A stretch of DNA of 64,000 bases from Nephrocerus scutellatus (GCA_947095585.1 OX352763.1:19021462-19085461); one strand, 5' to 3'; shown: positions 11,950 to 25,194, counted from the first letter of the stretch. Numbers and translations are program-made. Notes: generated by a model not told the origin, from the letters alone.

Positions 11950-12400
11950 GTTTAGTGCAGTGTACTCACAAAGAATGGGTTCAGTACACTGAGTACACCG
12001 AATATAGTACGAGTACACTGAGTATACTATGTAACTGAGCACTTATGAATTAATGATTCATTCATATATTAAAAATATTATTTTTTTTAGCGATATTGTC
12101 TAGTAGTATAAATCTAGACACCATGTTGGTTCTTATGTGAGTGTTAAAGTTAACTCAGTGCATTCAGTGTTGTAGGTGTACTCGGTGTACTCGGTGTACT
12201 CAGTGCATTTTTAGCAGTTATTACTGCACACGTTTCGTTTGGATAGAGTATTCAAATGCAAAAGAGAAATCAAACAGTGTACTCGTTTTGGTTTGTGGTG
12301 ATCGAATGTTGTACAGTGTTTGTTTCATAGAAATTGGTACTCAATTTCAGTGCACACAAGTTCGTATTATTGCAATGAATAGAGTACACTGAAGTGCTGT
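11950..12400. repeat. Region of direct and inverted AGTGTACTC repeats
   Basis: The motif AGTGTACTC or its complement occurs many times: near 11963, 11982-12026, 12175-12210 (three TCGGTGTAC-type units in a row), 12277 and 12380. The 11981-12000 and 12191-12208 blocks are inverted relative to each other and could pair over about 190 bp. Origin unclear; a foldback or MITE-like element is possible. Confidence 0.5.
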
Positions 12401-15035
12401 ACCATATTGCAGAGAGCAAATGAATGTATTCATGCAGACCTCTATTAGAAAGCCAGGAAAATACGAAAAACCAATGTTATTAAAAGAAAAGGTTTTGTTT
12501 TCTGTAAATACTCAAAAACTTTTGTTCAACAGTCCATTCAAATCTCTAACTAAACCCGTTGCCTGTTCATGAAGAAGTTTAAGTTATATATTTCGCAAGA
12601 GTTACATTTGGTATGAGTGCACGACCGAATCACGCTTGCAGAGCAAAATGTGATTATGATGATCATTAGTTGGTATTGTATAACTACTTTCCGTTTGTTA
12701 TTTTTTCATTAAGTTATGTCAAAATGTTAATTACATCTTATGGAGATAAACTTTGTCAAAGGCTTAAAAAAAACGATTGCACAAAGTACGAACTCTTGTC
12801 AATGATTATCAAATGAGGTCATTCATGCACTGTAAACACCACATTCAAATTAAAAAAAACATTACACATACATAAGTAGCTTACCACATTATACAACTCA
12901 TATTCAGCTAAGTGCACGGTAAGCGTCAAGGAAAAGAAAATCCTGCAAATTGGCTTCTAAGCACATAATCCAACGCAAATTCAGCACCAGGAAAAGGCTT
13001 CAAAATTTGTCATGTGTGTATTCGTGGCTTCTAATGTTTATAAGTGGAACTAATTGCAGTTAAGCTCAGCAAATGGGAAAGCGAAAGATGCGTTATATAA
13101 ATTTTGTTTATTTCCGTCATTTTACCCCAACCACTAACCCACTATCATGTTAGAAGTGTTCACTCAAAGTTTGTGAGTAAACAAACTCGTTTGAACTTTT
13201 CCGCTCGCGCTACCGTTCATTCTTTATAATGTTTTACTCATAAACCACTAAATTCATTTCATAAATAATAATGTACCTGAGTTTTCTCTGCAAAAGCCAA
13301 ATCCATGCAAATGACTTTAAAATTCTGTGTATTTGAGTTGATTTTTAGCTCGTACAACGTAAGCGTTTTATTATGCCCAATATGTTTTGAAAAAAAAAAC
13401 ACAGTGAACGTTAGAATTTACAAAAAAAACAACTCTAGTGGATGGATGGATGGCGCAAAGCTCCACATATATAAACAGTATATAGCATGAAGCGCGCTGT
13501 ATGTGTACAACAAACCATAAGGTGGCACTTTAGTTCTGATCCTCTCACAAACCAAACCACATGCAACCCATTCTGCAATTCGAAAACTTTCTACAGAATG
13601 CAGAGCATTTTTGTTGTTTTTGTATTTTGGTAGTTTGTTTTTTTTTTATGTAGTAAAATTCTTCAACAATAGACCAATTATTTCAAGCGCAACCAGCAAA
13701 ATGTTTTATAAAATGTTTCGTCCTTTAGTTTTAGCATAATTAAGTTCTTAAAAAAGAACACCCATTCAAGGAGGGAGAGAAACAGGAAGAAAAAATTGCA
13801 TTTGTTGAAATGATAAAATTCAGGGCAACTAACAACTTCCAGGGGTGTGCGCCTCAAAATTAGTCACTCGTAGTATAAGCATCATTCGTCACGCCGTGAC
13901 GTTCAATTGCAACAAACGCATATCCGGGGAGACGCGCAACCAGAAAAACCACCAGAAACAGGATATGAAACCTGGAACAATTCTATTATATCTCAATGTT
14001 TCCTCGTTCTCTTGTAGTTCCGCTGGTTTTCCTCTTTGCAATGTGATGAGCGTCAACGTCCACATCCACAATGAACCGCAAAGCACTTTCGTAACGAGAG
14101 TTGGTTTATTACAAGCCTTCACATATTTGTGTACTGTGCTTCGAGTGTACAGTTGTACGATTGCACACACACATATGGATACACAGGGGAGGTTTGCAAA
14201 CTCAAACATTCCTATATCTAGAGTTTGTGAATACCAAACTCACACAATGAGCAGGTTAATTACCCAAAGCTTATGGTGTGATGTAACCGTTGAAATGAGG
14301 TTAACTGTAATAGTGCAGTCAACCTAATATGCAAAATACACATTTTTAAACATAAATTAAGGCCACACAGCCTTATATATGTATAAATAAACTTGTCACA
14401 TTAAAAAATCCTTCTAAAATAACTTTGCATAGTTAGAGGTTCGAAAAACTTTTTTAGTGCACTCTGTTAACCCTAAGGACCTATAAATTTCATATATTTG
14501 AATCTTTTAATTACAAGGAAATTTGTACATTGCAGACAACACCGTCTCTAAATCAAATACAACGCATCTTTTAGTTCTCTTTTGATTTCACCGTATATAT
14601 ACATAGATTGTACTCAGCCCAATAGGAAACTTTGGAGTACTGCTTTAGTTTTGTAAAAGCTTAAGTTCTAATTTACCTTTTTCGCACACTTTTACAATTA
14701 ATTAATTCAATGTTGAGACTAATTCAAAAGTAAGCGCCCCAGTGCATACCGAGAGGCTTTACGCACATTCGACAAAACTAAAATTTATACATACACTTAA
14801 GGTTGTTGCTCCCTGTATTACTTAAAACTTTTTTGCCACTAAAGAGAAAACTTTTGATAAGTTACATCCTATAAAAATATTTATACATTAATCGTCTTGT
14901 CATCATCAACAGATTTGAGTTAATGAAGTCTGTTAGAAATTAGAAATACCAGTCTTAACAGCGTCATTATTTTAATTACAAACAACAACAAAGAAATTGT
15001 CATAACATTATAAGAGCAAAAGAGACAAGGAAACG
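12401..15035. other. Intronic DNA, no recognised gene
   Basis: AT-rich. The overlapping open stretches at 13845-14327 (+) and 13889-14209 (-) have no recognisable domains and probably arose by chance. Confidence 0.5.
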
Positions 15036-15039
15036 CGGA

Positions 15040-16620
15040 CGTGACTTTTTTTTTGTCATATATCCCCTTGAGGGTCCTAGGGCCTCTACTAAGCCTACGC
15101 GCCACCGCGCTTCAGCTCTCTCCAATTTCCGTGACTCCTCCTCAACTGTTCGGCGCCATGTATACCTCGGAAGACCCGTTCTTCTACCATCCTGAGATAA
15201 CGGATTCCATTGAATTGCGTTGGAACTGTTGGAACTATGGAACTGTCGCCTTTTCGGAGTGTATGACCAATCCACTGCCGCTTCCGTCGTTGGATGGTTG
15301 TGCTTTAGATGTTCTTTAGAGATACGGTTAGGTCAGAAAACCCTTAAGATGTTCCGTAGATACTATTTACGAACGTTTGTGATCTTTTTGTGATAGTAGC
15401 GGTCACCTTCCAAGTGCTGCACCCATACAAGAGCACAGATTCAACATTTGAACGGAACAGTCGCAGCTTGGTGCTTAAGCTAATCGCATTTCCTCGCCAT
15501 ATCATGGACATCATTCCAAACACTGATTTTGCTTTGCCGATTCGGTTGACAATGTCCTGTTCGGTTCCACCTTCGGTTGAGACAATACTCCCAAGATATT
15601 GGAAACGCTATACTCTCTCTACCGGTTGTCCAGCAATGTTAACTTGAGTTAGTGAGTTAGTGCCGAGGTTGATGATTTTTTGTTTTGGCAGTATTAATCT
15701 TCAAACCCGCAACATTTTCCTCCCTGGGGTTAAGGGGACCGTAGAGAAATGCTTCTTCCATCGCTTGAGCTGGTCTTCATTTGAAACGAGTTCGGCACCA
15801 TCTAGGCCTTTCACCGGATGTTGGCCAGAGCGGTGACCACCTGTCAGCTCTTTGGTGATTCTGTGAATGGTTCTGCTATCGCACCTGATCGCTGCTTCTG
15901 AGGCCAGATTTTAAATATAATAACGTTGTTCACGTCTTACACTACGCTGCACTTCTTTCATTTTGCTTCGATACAGGGTCTCTAGTTCGATCCTCGCTGC
16001 TGCTAGGGTATCTACAATACGAGCTTTAAGTTGCTTACCCTCTTCAATTCGCCTCCTTCGGTAAGTCGGTAAGGATTCTTTGAACTGATGCAGTACGTAG
16101 CTACCATAAGGTGATGATCCTGTACCTCCCGCCTCTCTGTTTCGGACATCTAAAAGACAGCTTCTAAAACGTCGGCTGATCGCCACATGGTCGATTTGGT
16201 TGGATGATGATTGCCTGTCAGTTGACACCCAGCTGACCTTGTGGCAGCTATTTTGCTTAAACATGGTGCCTCCTATGGCAAGGTGGTTGGTGTTGCAGAA
16301 ATCAACAAATCTATCACTACTGTCATTTCGTTCACCGCGGCCGTGCTTGCCAATCACATGCCTGAGTCCTTCATTGTCGTTGCCTACCTTGGCATTCAAG
16401 CCCCCATCACGATGACGATATCTCCGTTCGGCGTTGCATTGAACACATCACTTAGCTGATTGTAGAAGTTGTCCTTTTCATCCTCAGTCGAAGGTTTCGT
16501 TGAGGCGCAACACTGTATGATCGTGACGCGCCGTACTCTAGTCCGAAATGTGGGTGTTAGGAAATTAGGCATCTGTGTGCTGTGCGTTACTTGCAAAGTG
16601 GATTTAAGGAGAATATAAAA
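15040..16620 (-). mobile_element. LINE relic with AP-type endonuclease and a deleted RT core
   Basis: On the minus strand, the endonuclease half (16560-15905) reads DEKDNFYNQLSDVFNATPNG, NAKVGNDNEGLRHVIGKHG, DRFVDFCNTNHLAIGGTMF and QIDHVAISRR, all characteristic of EEP nucleases of LINEs. Near 15715 the frame jumps to GLKINTAKTKN, the block after the RT catalytic box, then VESVLLYGCSTWKVT (about 15445-15400), RYTWRRTVEEE and a carboxy end near 15040. The RT fingers, palm and YADD box are missing. One or more frameshifts. Confidence 0.8.
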
Positions 16621-16772
16621 TATATGCAATTACTTCTTACTTGCTGCCTAAATCTTTCTGGTTTCTGGACCTATTTTTGTATTAAACAAACCTCAAATCA
16701 GTGCATGTTGACTTCACAAATAGAAAAGTAGAGTACATACCAGTAGATATTAGCAACCAAGATATAAATAAT

Positions 16773-17008
16773 AGTAATAGTAATAATAATATCCAGCACG
16801 ACAGAACATTGCGGTTCAAGGCCTAGATCCTCGCGACCATTTGTGTTGTGCATGTATACTCCTCCAAGCTACAATTTAATGCCATATCCGATCGACGAAT
16901 CGAGAAGCTTTCCGTAACAAGTTTTTGCTTTCGGATGTTTGTCACCCATTCGCGAGAGGTGGGACACCGTGAAAAATACTTTTGGTGTTACTGGGATTCG
17001 AACTATAA
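16773..17008 (-). mobile_element. tRNA-derived SINE, copy B, head truncated
   Basis: Tail is a TAA-rich run (16773-16792) on the left; the body matches copies A and C; on the right it breaks off just past the B box (GGTTCGAATCC-like, near 16996-17006), so the A box is missing. Confidence 0.75.
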
Positions 17009-18850
17009 ATGATAATTATAAAATGATGTACACCTAACCGACAATCGTAGCGTTTCGCAATTGTGATTTTCAACAACACACCCAGTAAAACTACATCCCT
17101 TGCAAAAGGAAATTCATATAAGCCAGGCATTTTTATCTTAGCTTTTTTACAAGTTTCTTTTATAATCGATATAGCATATAGCTAATAAACTTTCTCAACG
17201 TTAATGTTGTCTGTGTCATTAATAGATCCATTAATGCAATTTTTTACAACAGCAATGAAATTTGAGTTTTTCCCATTCAAGGAAAACATGACACTAATTA
17301 AAATAAAACTACTAAATCAGATAATTCTATATATAATTTTCTAGTAAGTGCTGTATTGCGCAGTTTAAGGACATCATCATCACAACATCTTGCAATTTGC
17401 ATAATCTAATTAAGTGATTTTGATTTTGACCCAAAGTGAGATGTCTTATGCTGTGGCTGGCTTAATTGAGTGAATGTTTTGCTACGAAAGCACACGTCAG
17501 TCCATGGAGACATTATAATATAATAACAATCATGATTCTCCAGCAAATAGATTGAAAATATTTTAATTTCATTATTATTATTATTATTACTATGCTGTAT
17601 CTGTGCACCTACTTCATGCCTAATTTCTGATCAAATATGAATTATTGTAAAATGCTTCGTTAAACATTAACATTTGTAACACGAAATATTTATCGATCAA
17701 ATATTGCCAAATGATAAAAATAATATTAATATTTCATCCTCATGGAATAGTATGTAAAGAGGAGAAACACATTTATTTAAATTTAAATTCGTACATAGCT
17801 TTCGTATATAGAGTAAGATAAGGATATAGCACAGCATAGTCATCGTATCTGCGAGTTCGAGTGTAGCAAGCATTGCATGACAATTCTGTTTGCATTTGAT
17901 TATCCGGTTATTGGAAACGATATCCGTTCCAAAGGGACATTAGACATCGAAAATGGTACAAATGGCGAAGTACGCGAATAGCGCACAAATAACACGTTCT
18001 CATTTGGTCAAATGCCAAAACTGAACAGTACTTTATGACATCTGCAATATGTAGATTGTGTGTTTCATTCATGGATCAAAACTTATGTTATTTATGTTTC
18101 AGTGTTTTTTGCTTTATACAACTTGAGTGGAGTATTGCAATTCAGTAAAAATTTTTGTGGAGTTAGAATGAGTGTGACAGCATTGAGAAAGGCTTAAATA
18201 TGCAATATTTGGTTTTAAAGGTTTTTTTGTCAGAATTTTACGACTTAAAGGCTGTCTTAAATATCCTATATCCGGGAATTGTTTCAATGATGATGATTCT
18301 CCAATATAGGTTAGATTTTTCCATCATTCTATGTTTGGTAATATTATACAGATGTCGTTACGCGGCTTATGAAAGCTTACTGGTAATAATCACTCTCCAG
18401 TTGTTTCTAGGAAATCACTAAAAGTTTTGATTTGGAAAACAAAACCAATGTATTTTTAACACCAAACTTTGCATGTGCCAACAGTTCAAGTGTGGAAGAA
18501 GGAAACGATTACGCAATTATGGAGTAAGATATTGCCTGCTATTCTAAAAGGCAACACCAGTCCATAGTATTGTAACTTAATACCAAGAAAATCAGTAACT
18601 GATCAGATTTTTATTCTATGATTGACAACTGAAATATTTCTTAATTTTACAAACCTTTTGCTTCATCTCTTAAAAGATTTTAAGTTTGATTTTCCTACCA
18701 TATAGCCAGAGTAGAGCTTCAAAGGTTCGAAAGAAAAATTGGCATTGCAAATTATGTAATAACCCAAAAAGAGATATCGTAATCCCCATTAAGTCTCAAG
18801 AATGGAATGAAATGGCTTACATCTTCTATATATTGGCGTTGGAGCAAGTA
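17009..18850. other. Intronic DNA, no recognised gene
   Basis: Includes an ATT microsatellite near 17572-17590. No protein-like sequence seen. Confidence 0.5.
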
Positions 18851-18854
18851 ATCC

Positions 18855-19130
18855 GAACTCTGTATGTTGAAACGTGTTTTTGCGCCGTTTCGTAACCGTG
18901 GACATAAATGGATCCATCACAACACACCAGAGACCAAGGACCAATCAAGACAGTGGGTTTATCCGGGTGAACGTGAACAAAAGAAGCCAAGGTGGTTCTG
19001 TTGGCCAACAAGGTTATGGCCACAGTTTTTTGGGATGCACGCGGTGTCATTGACATCGGTTACATCGAAAAGAGTAAAACTATCACCGACGAATATTACT
19101 CAAAGCTTCTGGACAGATTTTACCCTATTC
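18855..19130 (+). mobile_element. mariner transposase fragment
   Basis: Reads KWIHHNTPETKDQSRQWVYP from 18907, a central mariner motif, followed by GEREQKKPRW. The preceding RRFVTVD-like text is in another frame, so a frameshift sits beside the first catalytic Asp. Further on, ATVFWDARGVI-like and KTITDEYY-like text survives only in other frames up to about 19110. A longer relative lies at 49860-50286. Confidence 0.8.
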
Positions 19131-21726
19131 TTTTCTGTTTTTATATGCGCCTATTCTATTCGAAATGAAACCTTAGATTTTTCCTATTTATGCAATGATT
19201 TGCTCATTTTCTCTGTCAGAAACCTATCAAAATAATTAGGTAATGAGAATTAAACAAAGGTCGACCTTTTGTGGAAAAATCATGTAAGTGTATCGTATAT
19301 CCTGTTTGCTGCCAACTGGTAAATAGTAATCATCCTGAGTTATTGTTCGTTGGTTTATTTTATTTGTTTTACATATAATTCTGTGTGCGTGTGTGCATTT
19401 TATAACAAGAACCACTAAAATGACATCATTATACAGAAAAAATTGTTATTTAAATTGCATGTCGTCGCCAAGGGCACTAAAATGAATGAACTCTTATTTC
19501 TATGGAATTGAAAAAACTTATTTCTAAAACAAATTCATTATAAAAATTCCACTACATTTAATCAATACGTATATTAATAACTTATTTGTTTTTCGGAATT
19601 TCGATTATAAAAGGATTTCTCTATAACCCTACGGTTCGTTTGCATAGTCTATGCCTACGCACATAACAAAACACTGAAATATTTCCATTTTCCTTGTTCG
19701 GTTATTCCGAAAATGCAACCAGAACAACAATAATTGCTTAATCGTTTTGAAGTGAAAAACCATCGCTACACTTTTCTATACAAATTTCTAAAAGACATAA
19801 AATTCAAAATCAATTTAATAAAGGTTGGGTATGATGTTATTTCCAATGAAAGCAATAAATAAACAAACGTTGTTTCATTTGGAGGACAGTGAAAGACAAT
19901 ACTTATATGTATAGATAAAAAGTGTGGATGTCATAAATTCAAACAGTTTTAAAAGGTCCTCCCTTGCGGGGTTGTGTTTGCTGTAACTATGCTATGAGTA
20001 CGCGCAATGCTTTTATGCAGACCGAACAGACAGTTAATTGTAAACAACCCTTTGCCAGAATAAAGGACATTTTTTTCACCATCTCACCGTACTCAAATAA
20101 CTTCTGTGTATATTACAGGACCGATCCTTTTGTTACTCATTAGGATAAATATGCGCTTCAAAGCAATATTTCATTGGTACGGATGACTTTTGTTGTAAAC
20201 ACAACTGTGTCCTATACACGGAGGATTTAAAAAAATTAAAAATGTCCTCGCCTTTATAGTGCACTAAGCGATGCAGAAGAATAAATAATATTTCGCCTGG
20301 GAAACCTGGGATAGTTCGCATTGTGCTGTCCGGTGGACAAGGTTATAAGTTTAAAATGTTCATGGACTTACCCATTAAACTCGTATTTTTATAAACAGGC
20401 CATAATTGATTGCGCAAGAATTTCTGTATATACTCACTCGTACATTTACTTGTTGACTTTAACGAACATCTTACAGAATACCTACTTATATTTTTAATCA
20501 CAAATTTATTTGTACTTTTTCGGTTATAACGCACTAATTGTTCTATTTATAGCTTTGGGAGTCATTTTGTTCGGCTAGTTGGCTAGTTTGGTTAAATAGA
20601 TGTAATCACTTAATTGAAATTCTAGTTCAGAAATAGTTTTGATTTTTACACGTTAATTTTTAGATGCACTTTGTTAGCGTGGAATTCTAGTTAGTTAGCG
20701 ATTGTGATAGGTGACAGATATCACCGGCATAGTCCAGGTCTTCAAACCGTTTATCACGGATTCTTCTTATGCATTGCATCTTCTGAAAGCAGACAAACAA
20801 AGGAAAGTCAAAATTTTATTAAGTTTTTCTCTCATTTTCTGCAACCCTATTACAAAGTGTTCTGTTTTAACAACACAACAACTTTCTTCTAATAACTTAA
20901 CCGGATAATACATTGGAACTTAACGTTGCATCTCAAAGAAACCAACTTCCTGTTGGTAGGGGTATATTCATTTATTCAGAAAGTTATTTCTTTACAGCAC
21001 TTGAATCGGCTTCATTGGATCATGGTTCAAGGCAAGCAGGTAAACTTTTTAAATGCCATTATACTCGTACCTGTACGCACATTTCATTCATTAACAAATA
21101 GCCAAACAAGAAGTAAGACTCACAAAATTATTAAGTAAAGTTGTTCTTCTGTTTGCCTTGTACTATTTCATTTTATTTTTTGTCAAGCGTTGAATGCTTT
21201 ACAAGTACGATAATGTCGTAAATTAAATCAATTTTTTTACCAAAACTTCGTAATATGCCTTTTGATGCGTTTTTTCACGGAAAAACAATTTTATATTTCT
21301 CTGTCATAGAATAAAAGGCATTCAAGAAGTTAACTTTAGCTTAGTGGATAGTTACAGATTCCATCTATAATAAACTGACAAAATCATGAGAAATGTGATA
21401 AGCTAAGTTAATATTTCCCGGGTTCTTTAAGTCTTTTGATACATCTTTAAGTAAGGAAGTCGGACCATAATACCGAAGCTTGTAGAGTATTTTTTTAGCA
21501 CTCAGCTAAAAATACTCCGTAGTTTTAGTTGTATGCGAGATAAGGGTTGATAGTCTAGTATTTAAGATAGTACGAAATTTACGTACGATCTCGCAATGCT
21601 GTTATTGTGCATAACTAAATTCTGTAGACTTCAGTGGGTGTATCGAGATGAACTTGCTCATACGAGTAAGGTGTACCTAGGAAGCAATTTCTCTGTTCCA
21701 TTAGCTGCGCCATCAAAACTGAACTA
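19131..21726. other. Intronic DNA, no recognised gene
   Basis: Only short open stretches without domains. Nothing recognisable. Confidence 0.5.
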
Positions 21727-22016
21727 GAATATTCAGCGCGACAGACCATTGCGGTCCAAGGCCTAGCTTCTCGCGACCATTTGTGTTGCGCATTTATATT
21801 TTTGGACACAAATGGAAGGGACCTACAATTTAAGGCAGGCTCCGAACAGCGAATTTAAAAGCTTTCCGTGACAAGTTATTATTCTTGTAACGTTTGTCAT
21901 CACCCATTCGCAAGAGGTGGGAACTCGTCAAAAATACTTTTGGTGTTACTGAGATTCGAACCATAAACCTGTTCAGTAGCCACGCGCATTTCCACTGAGC
22001 CACGGCACCCACTCGG
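21727..22016 (-). mobile_element. tRNA-derived SINE, copy C, near full length
   Basis: Best-preserved head. On the minus strand the A box TGGCTCAGTGG is at 21992-22002 and the B box GGTTCGAATCTC at 21951-21962, correctly spaced for an internal pol III promoter. The body runs left to an AATATTC tail near 21727. About 290 bp. Confidence 0.85.
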
Positions 22017-22200
22017 CTAGATTATGCCCTATCCGAAAGATGAGTGGGAAACTTTCCGTAAAAAGGTTATTACTCTCGGACGTTTTTCAGACATTCGCGA
22101 CTGGTGGAACCGTCAAAATGCTTTTGGTGTTTCTGAGATTCGAATCGCGAACCTCCTGCTCAGAAGTACAACAATTAACCACTAGATGACAGGGCGCCAC
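22017..22200 (-). mobile_element. tRNA-derived SINE, copy D, tail-truncated
   Basis: A second copy directly abutting copy C, same orientation. It keeps the tRNA head (B box near 22136-22147, A-box-like CCACTAGATGACAGG complement near 22180-22192) but lacks the tail half. The tandem arrangement suggests insertion next to, or dimerisation of, an earlier copy. Confidence 0.75.
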
Positions 22201-23904
22201 ACGTTTGTTAATAGCGACTTAACTAATCAAGGTCCTGGTAATCTATGTTTAACAACCAACTCTTGGAACCAATTACATCAGTCATTCACGGGTTCATAAG
22301 CAACAGATTTAATCAGATTACTTAACATTTTCTTGATAATCACATCACGATATTCTTCGGCATTATTGATATACTTCAAGGAAGAATCCCCTTCAGTTCA
22401 TAAATACGAGTGCAGTGTATAAAGTTTCCATTTCGTTCATTCAATCCACTTGACATATTATTAATAAGATTTTTCTTCACATCATATACATTATGTATTA
22501 ACACTGAGACACAGTTCACATAATACCCACCTCATACTCGTAAATTTCCATCTGAGCTTTTTGTGAAATACCATATTGCCACTTGATTTTCGTCATGCGA
22601 AAAAGTCACGTTTCCATCAACTTATTATTGTATGAGTATATGATGCGGCAGCTCATGAGCAGCGTCTGTGTTATTGTGTAACATATAAAGAAAATAGAGT
22701 CTATGTATGTATAGAAAAACAATCTGACGTTATTATTGCTTTTAAAATTGCAAACAAAAAACCAAGTAAAACGCTGATATCTAGGTCTAAATGAAACTGT
22801 GTTAGTATGGCACTTGCCAAACTTGCACCGTTAGCTGATTATGTAGATGTATTTCGCTTAGTATACATACACTAAGCGAAATACAACCATGTGCACATTT
22901 TAGTAGGTTACACCTCATTACATCCACTTTGTGTATTGCCGGCTGGGTGGGCTCTACGTGCCCCCGCTTAGAATATTGTAGATTTCTTCGTATTTTGTCG
23001 TCCTGTGATGTCCTACTTTTATTTACCAAGCAAAATATTCCATGAAAAATTCTGAATATTTAATGTACAATAATTGTGCTTCATGGTATTTGGTATTTCA
23101 TGATGATGCGAGGTCGCAGTGGTAAAATTTAAGGAGTAATGCTATTGCGATTGATTTACTTACTAGAACTTTAAACGCAACTGCTTTGAAATTGATGAAC
23201 TGATGATGATTGATGAAATTTGAAAAGTCAAGGAAATACATTTTTAAACCATAGAACGCGCCTTGTATGTGTGAGAAAATTTAATTGAAATCGTTAAAGA
23301 TACAGACAATCGATATACGCTACGCCGCACTGCAATGCTTAAAATGCAACATGTTACCACTTACACGTAGGAATTAAATTAAAATTGGCCATTGAAGTTG
23401 TTACTCTTATAGCCAGCAATTAACTTAATTGAACTGAATGAGAATATGTACGTTGAATTGTTTTTTTTTTTAAGTTTTCCTGTGCTCCTACTCGATTGGG
23501 TCAATTTAAAAAAAAAAACCAACAAGGAATGCTGGTGCATGTTACTTTTCTATCCCCAAAATTATTTTATTTATATTTACATTACATTTACATTACATTA
23601 ACAGGTTTTTTGAATTAACATTTTAATTCTACATAAATAAAGTAATTATCTGAACTGAAAAGTATAAAATAATTTATCCTAACCCCATACAGATAATTTT
23701 TAATAGCTATAAAAATATAGTTGTAAGATTTAAAATTTAAAAACATGGGCTGCATGCAATAAATAATTGAAAATTGATGCATGGGTAGTTATATGAGCCG
23801 GGGTAAACTAAGGGTGACCAGGGTTCAAGTTAATATGGGTCGTTACAATAAATTTGTTTAGTGGGACCTAATGTAATTCAGTCTTTATTAACTTGTGTAA
23901 TGTA
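22201..23904. other. Intronic DNA with one perfect hairpin, no recognised gene
   Basis: AT-rich with A/T homopolymers near 23461-23518. The hairpin at 22849-22884 is listed separately. Confidence 0.5.
22849..22884. repeat. Perfect 14-bp inverted repeat (hairpin)
   Basis: Arms GTATTTCGCTTAGT (22849-22862) and ACTAAGCGAAATAC (22871-22884) are exact complements around an 8-base loop. No associated gene or family recognised. Confidence 0.85.
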
Positions 23905-25173
23905 AAGGGTGATCAGATTGGAGGTACTTTTTTCAATAGGATTTTTTTGACATGTCACGCCTGACTACTGTCAAACTTAATCCATAATTCTATTCAATAT
24001 TCATTGAGATTTCATCATGGTAAGACTAACGCCTCAACAACGTTTACAAATCGTACAATTGTATTACGAAAATCGATGCTCTGTGAAAAGTGTTCAACGC
24101 GCGCTCAGGCCAACTTATGGTGTACATAATCGTCCTACCGAACGCACTATTCGGCATACCATTGGCAAACTTGAGAATAATTTTACATTATTGGATGATA
24201 CTCAACCGTTTAGATCACGTACAACCCGAAATGAAGAGAATATTGCACCTGTAAGTGATAGTTTTGCCGAAAACTCGGAAGAATCGCTTCGGCACCGTTC
24301 TCAACAACTTGGCCTATCTTATGGCACTACTTGGGCGATTTTACGCAGAGATCTTAGTTTGAGAGCGTATAAAATATAGCTAGTCCAAGAATTGAAGCCG
24401 GCCGACCTTCCAAACCGTCATACTTTCAGTCGTTGGGCTCTTGAAAAACGCTCCGAAGATCCGTATTTTGGGACCCGAAATTTGTTCAGCGATGGATTCG
24501 TCAATAAGCAAAATTGCCGTATTTGGGCTGAAGAGCAACTCGAAGCCATTCACGAACTGCCATTACATCCATTGAAAACTACCGTTTGGTGCAGCCTATG
24601 AGCTGGAGGAATCATCGGCCCATAGGCTTCAAAGACGAGGCTGGCTCCAATGTAACAGTGAATGGCGAACGCTATCGCTCCATGATAAACGACTTTGTAA
24701 TGCTGGAAATTGAAGCCCGTGATCTCCACGACATTTGGTTCCAACAAGACGGCGCTACATTCCATACAGCCCGTGACACAATGGATTAACTGCGTCCTCG
24801 TTTCGTTGAGCAATTGATCTCTCGTTTCGGACCGGTGGCTTGACCACCAAGATCATGTGATATCACACCTTTGAACTTTTTTTGTGGGGGTATGTAAAGT
24901 CTAAATGTTTTGTGGATAAACCAGCTACGATCGAGGCATTAGAAGCCAACATTACTCAAGTTATTCGCGAGATACCGACCGAAGTCCTCGAGCGAGTCAT
25001 TCAAAATTGGTGTTTACGGATGACCGAATTACGGTTAACATTTGAAAGGGATTATCTTCAAAAAATAAATGTCATGAAGTGTTCTAAACAAAACTAATAA
25101 AGATTGCCCAATCAATTTGAATTTTTGGTATTTTTATTTCAATTTAAAATCCGATACCTCTAAATTGATCATT
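23905..25173 (+). mobile_element. Near-complete, inactive Tc1/mariner-superfamily transposon
   Basis: Terminal inverted repeats: TGATCAGATTGGAGGTAC at 23910-23927 and, on the complement of 25153-25171, TGATCAATTTAGAGGTATC. TA lies just outside each end (23903-23904 and 25174-25175), as expected for TA target duplication. A single transposase frame (24017-25096, listed separately) fills the inside. About 1.27 kb, the usual size. Confidence 0.85.
24017..25096 (+). pseudogene. Broken Tc1/mariner-type transposase
   Basis: Begins with an ATG (MVRLTPQQRLQIVQLYY) and an N-terminal helix-turn-helix region of a kind common in insect elements (QRALRPTYG..RPTERTIRH). Catalytic blocks: LFSDGFVNKQNCRIW near 24479-24523 (first Asp), WFQQDGATFHTA near 24736-24771 (second Asp, 24748) and SCDITPLNFF near 24853-24882 (third Asp, 24859), with 36 residues between the last two. 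Stops at 24377, 24599, 24787 and 24841, plus frameshifts near 24600-24625 and in the T run at 24877-24883, kill it. The downstream frame WGYVKSKCFVDKPATIEAL is intact. Confidence 0.85.
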
Positions 25174-25194
25174 TATATTTGTATTTATAATTCC

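Noticed and set aside
13845..14327. 160-codon + strand open frame with a 106-codon antisense frame
   Set aside because: No signal peptide, domain or splice context. Its overlap with an antisense frame points to locally low stop density. I would change my mind on transcript evidence.
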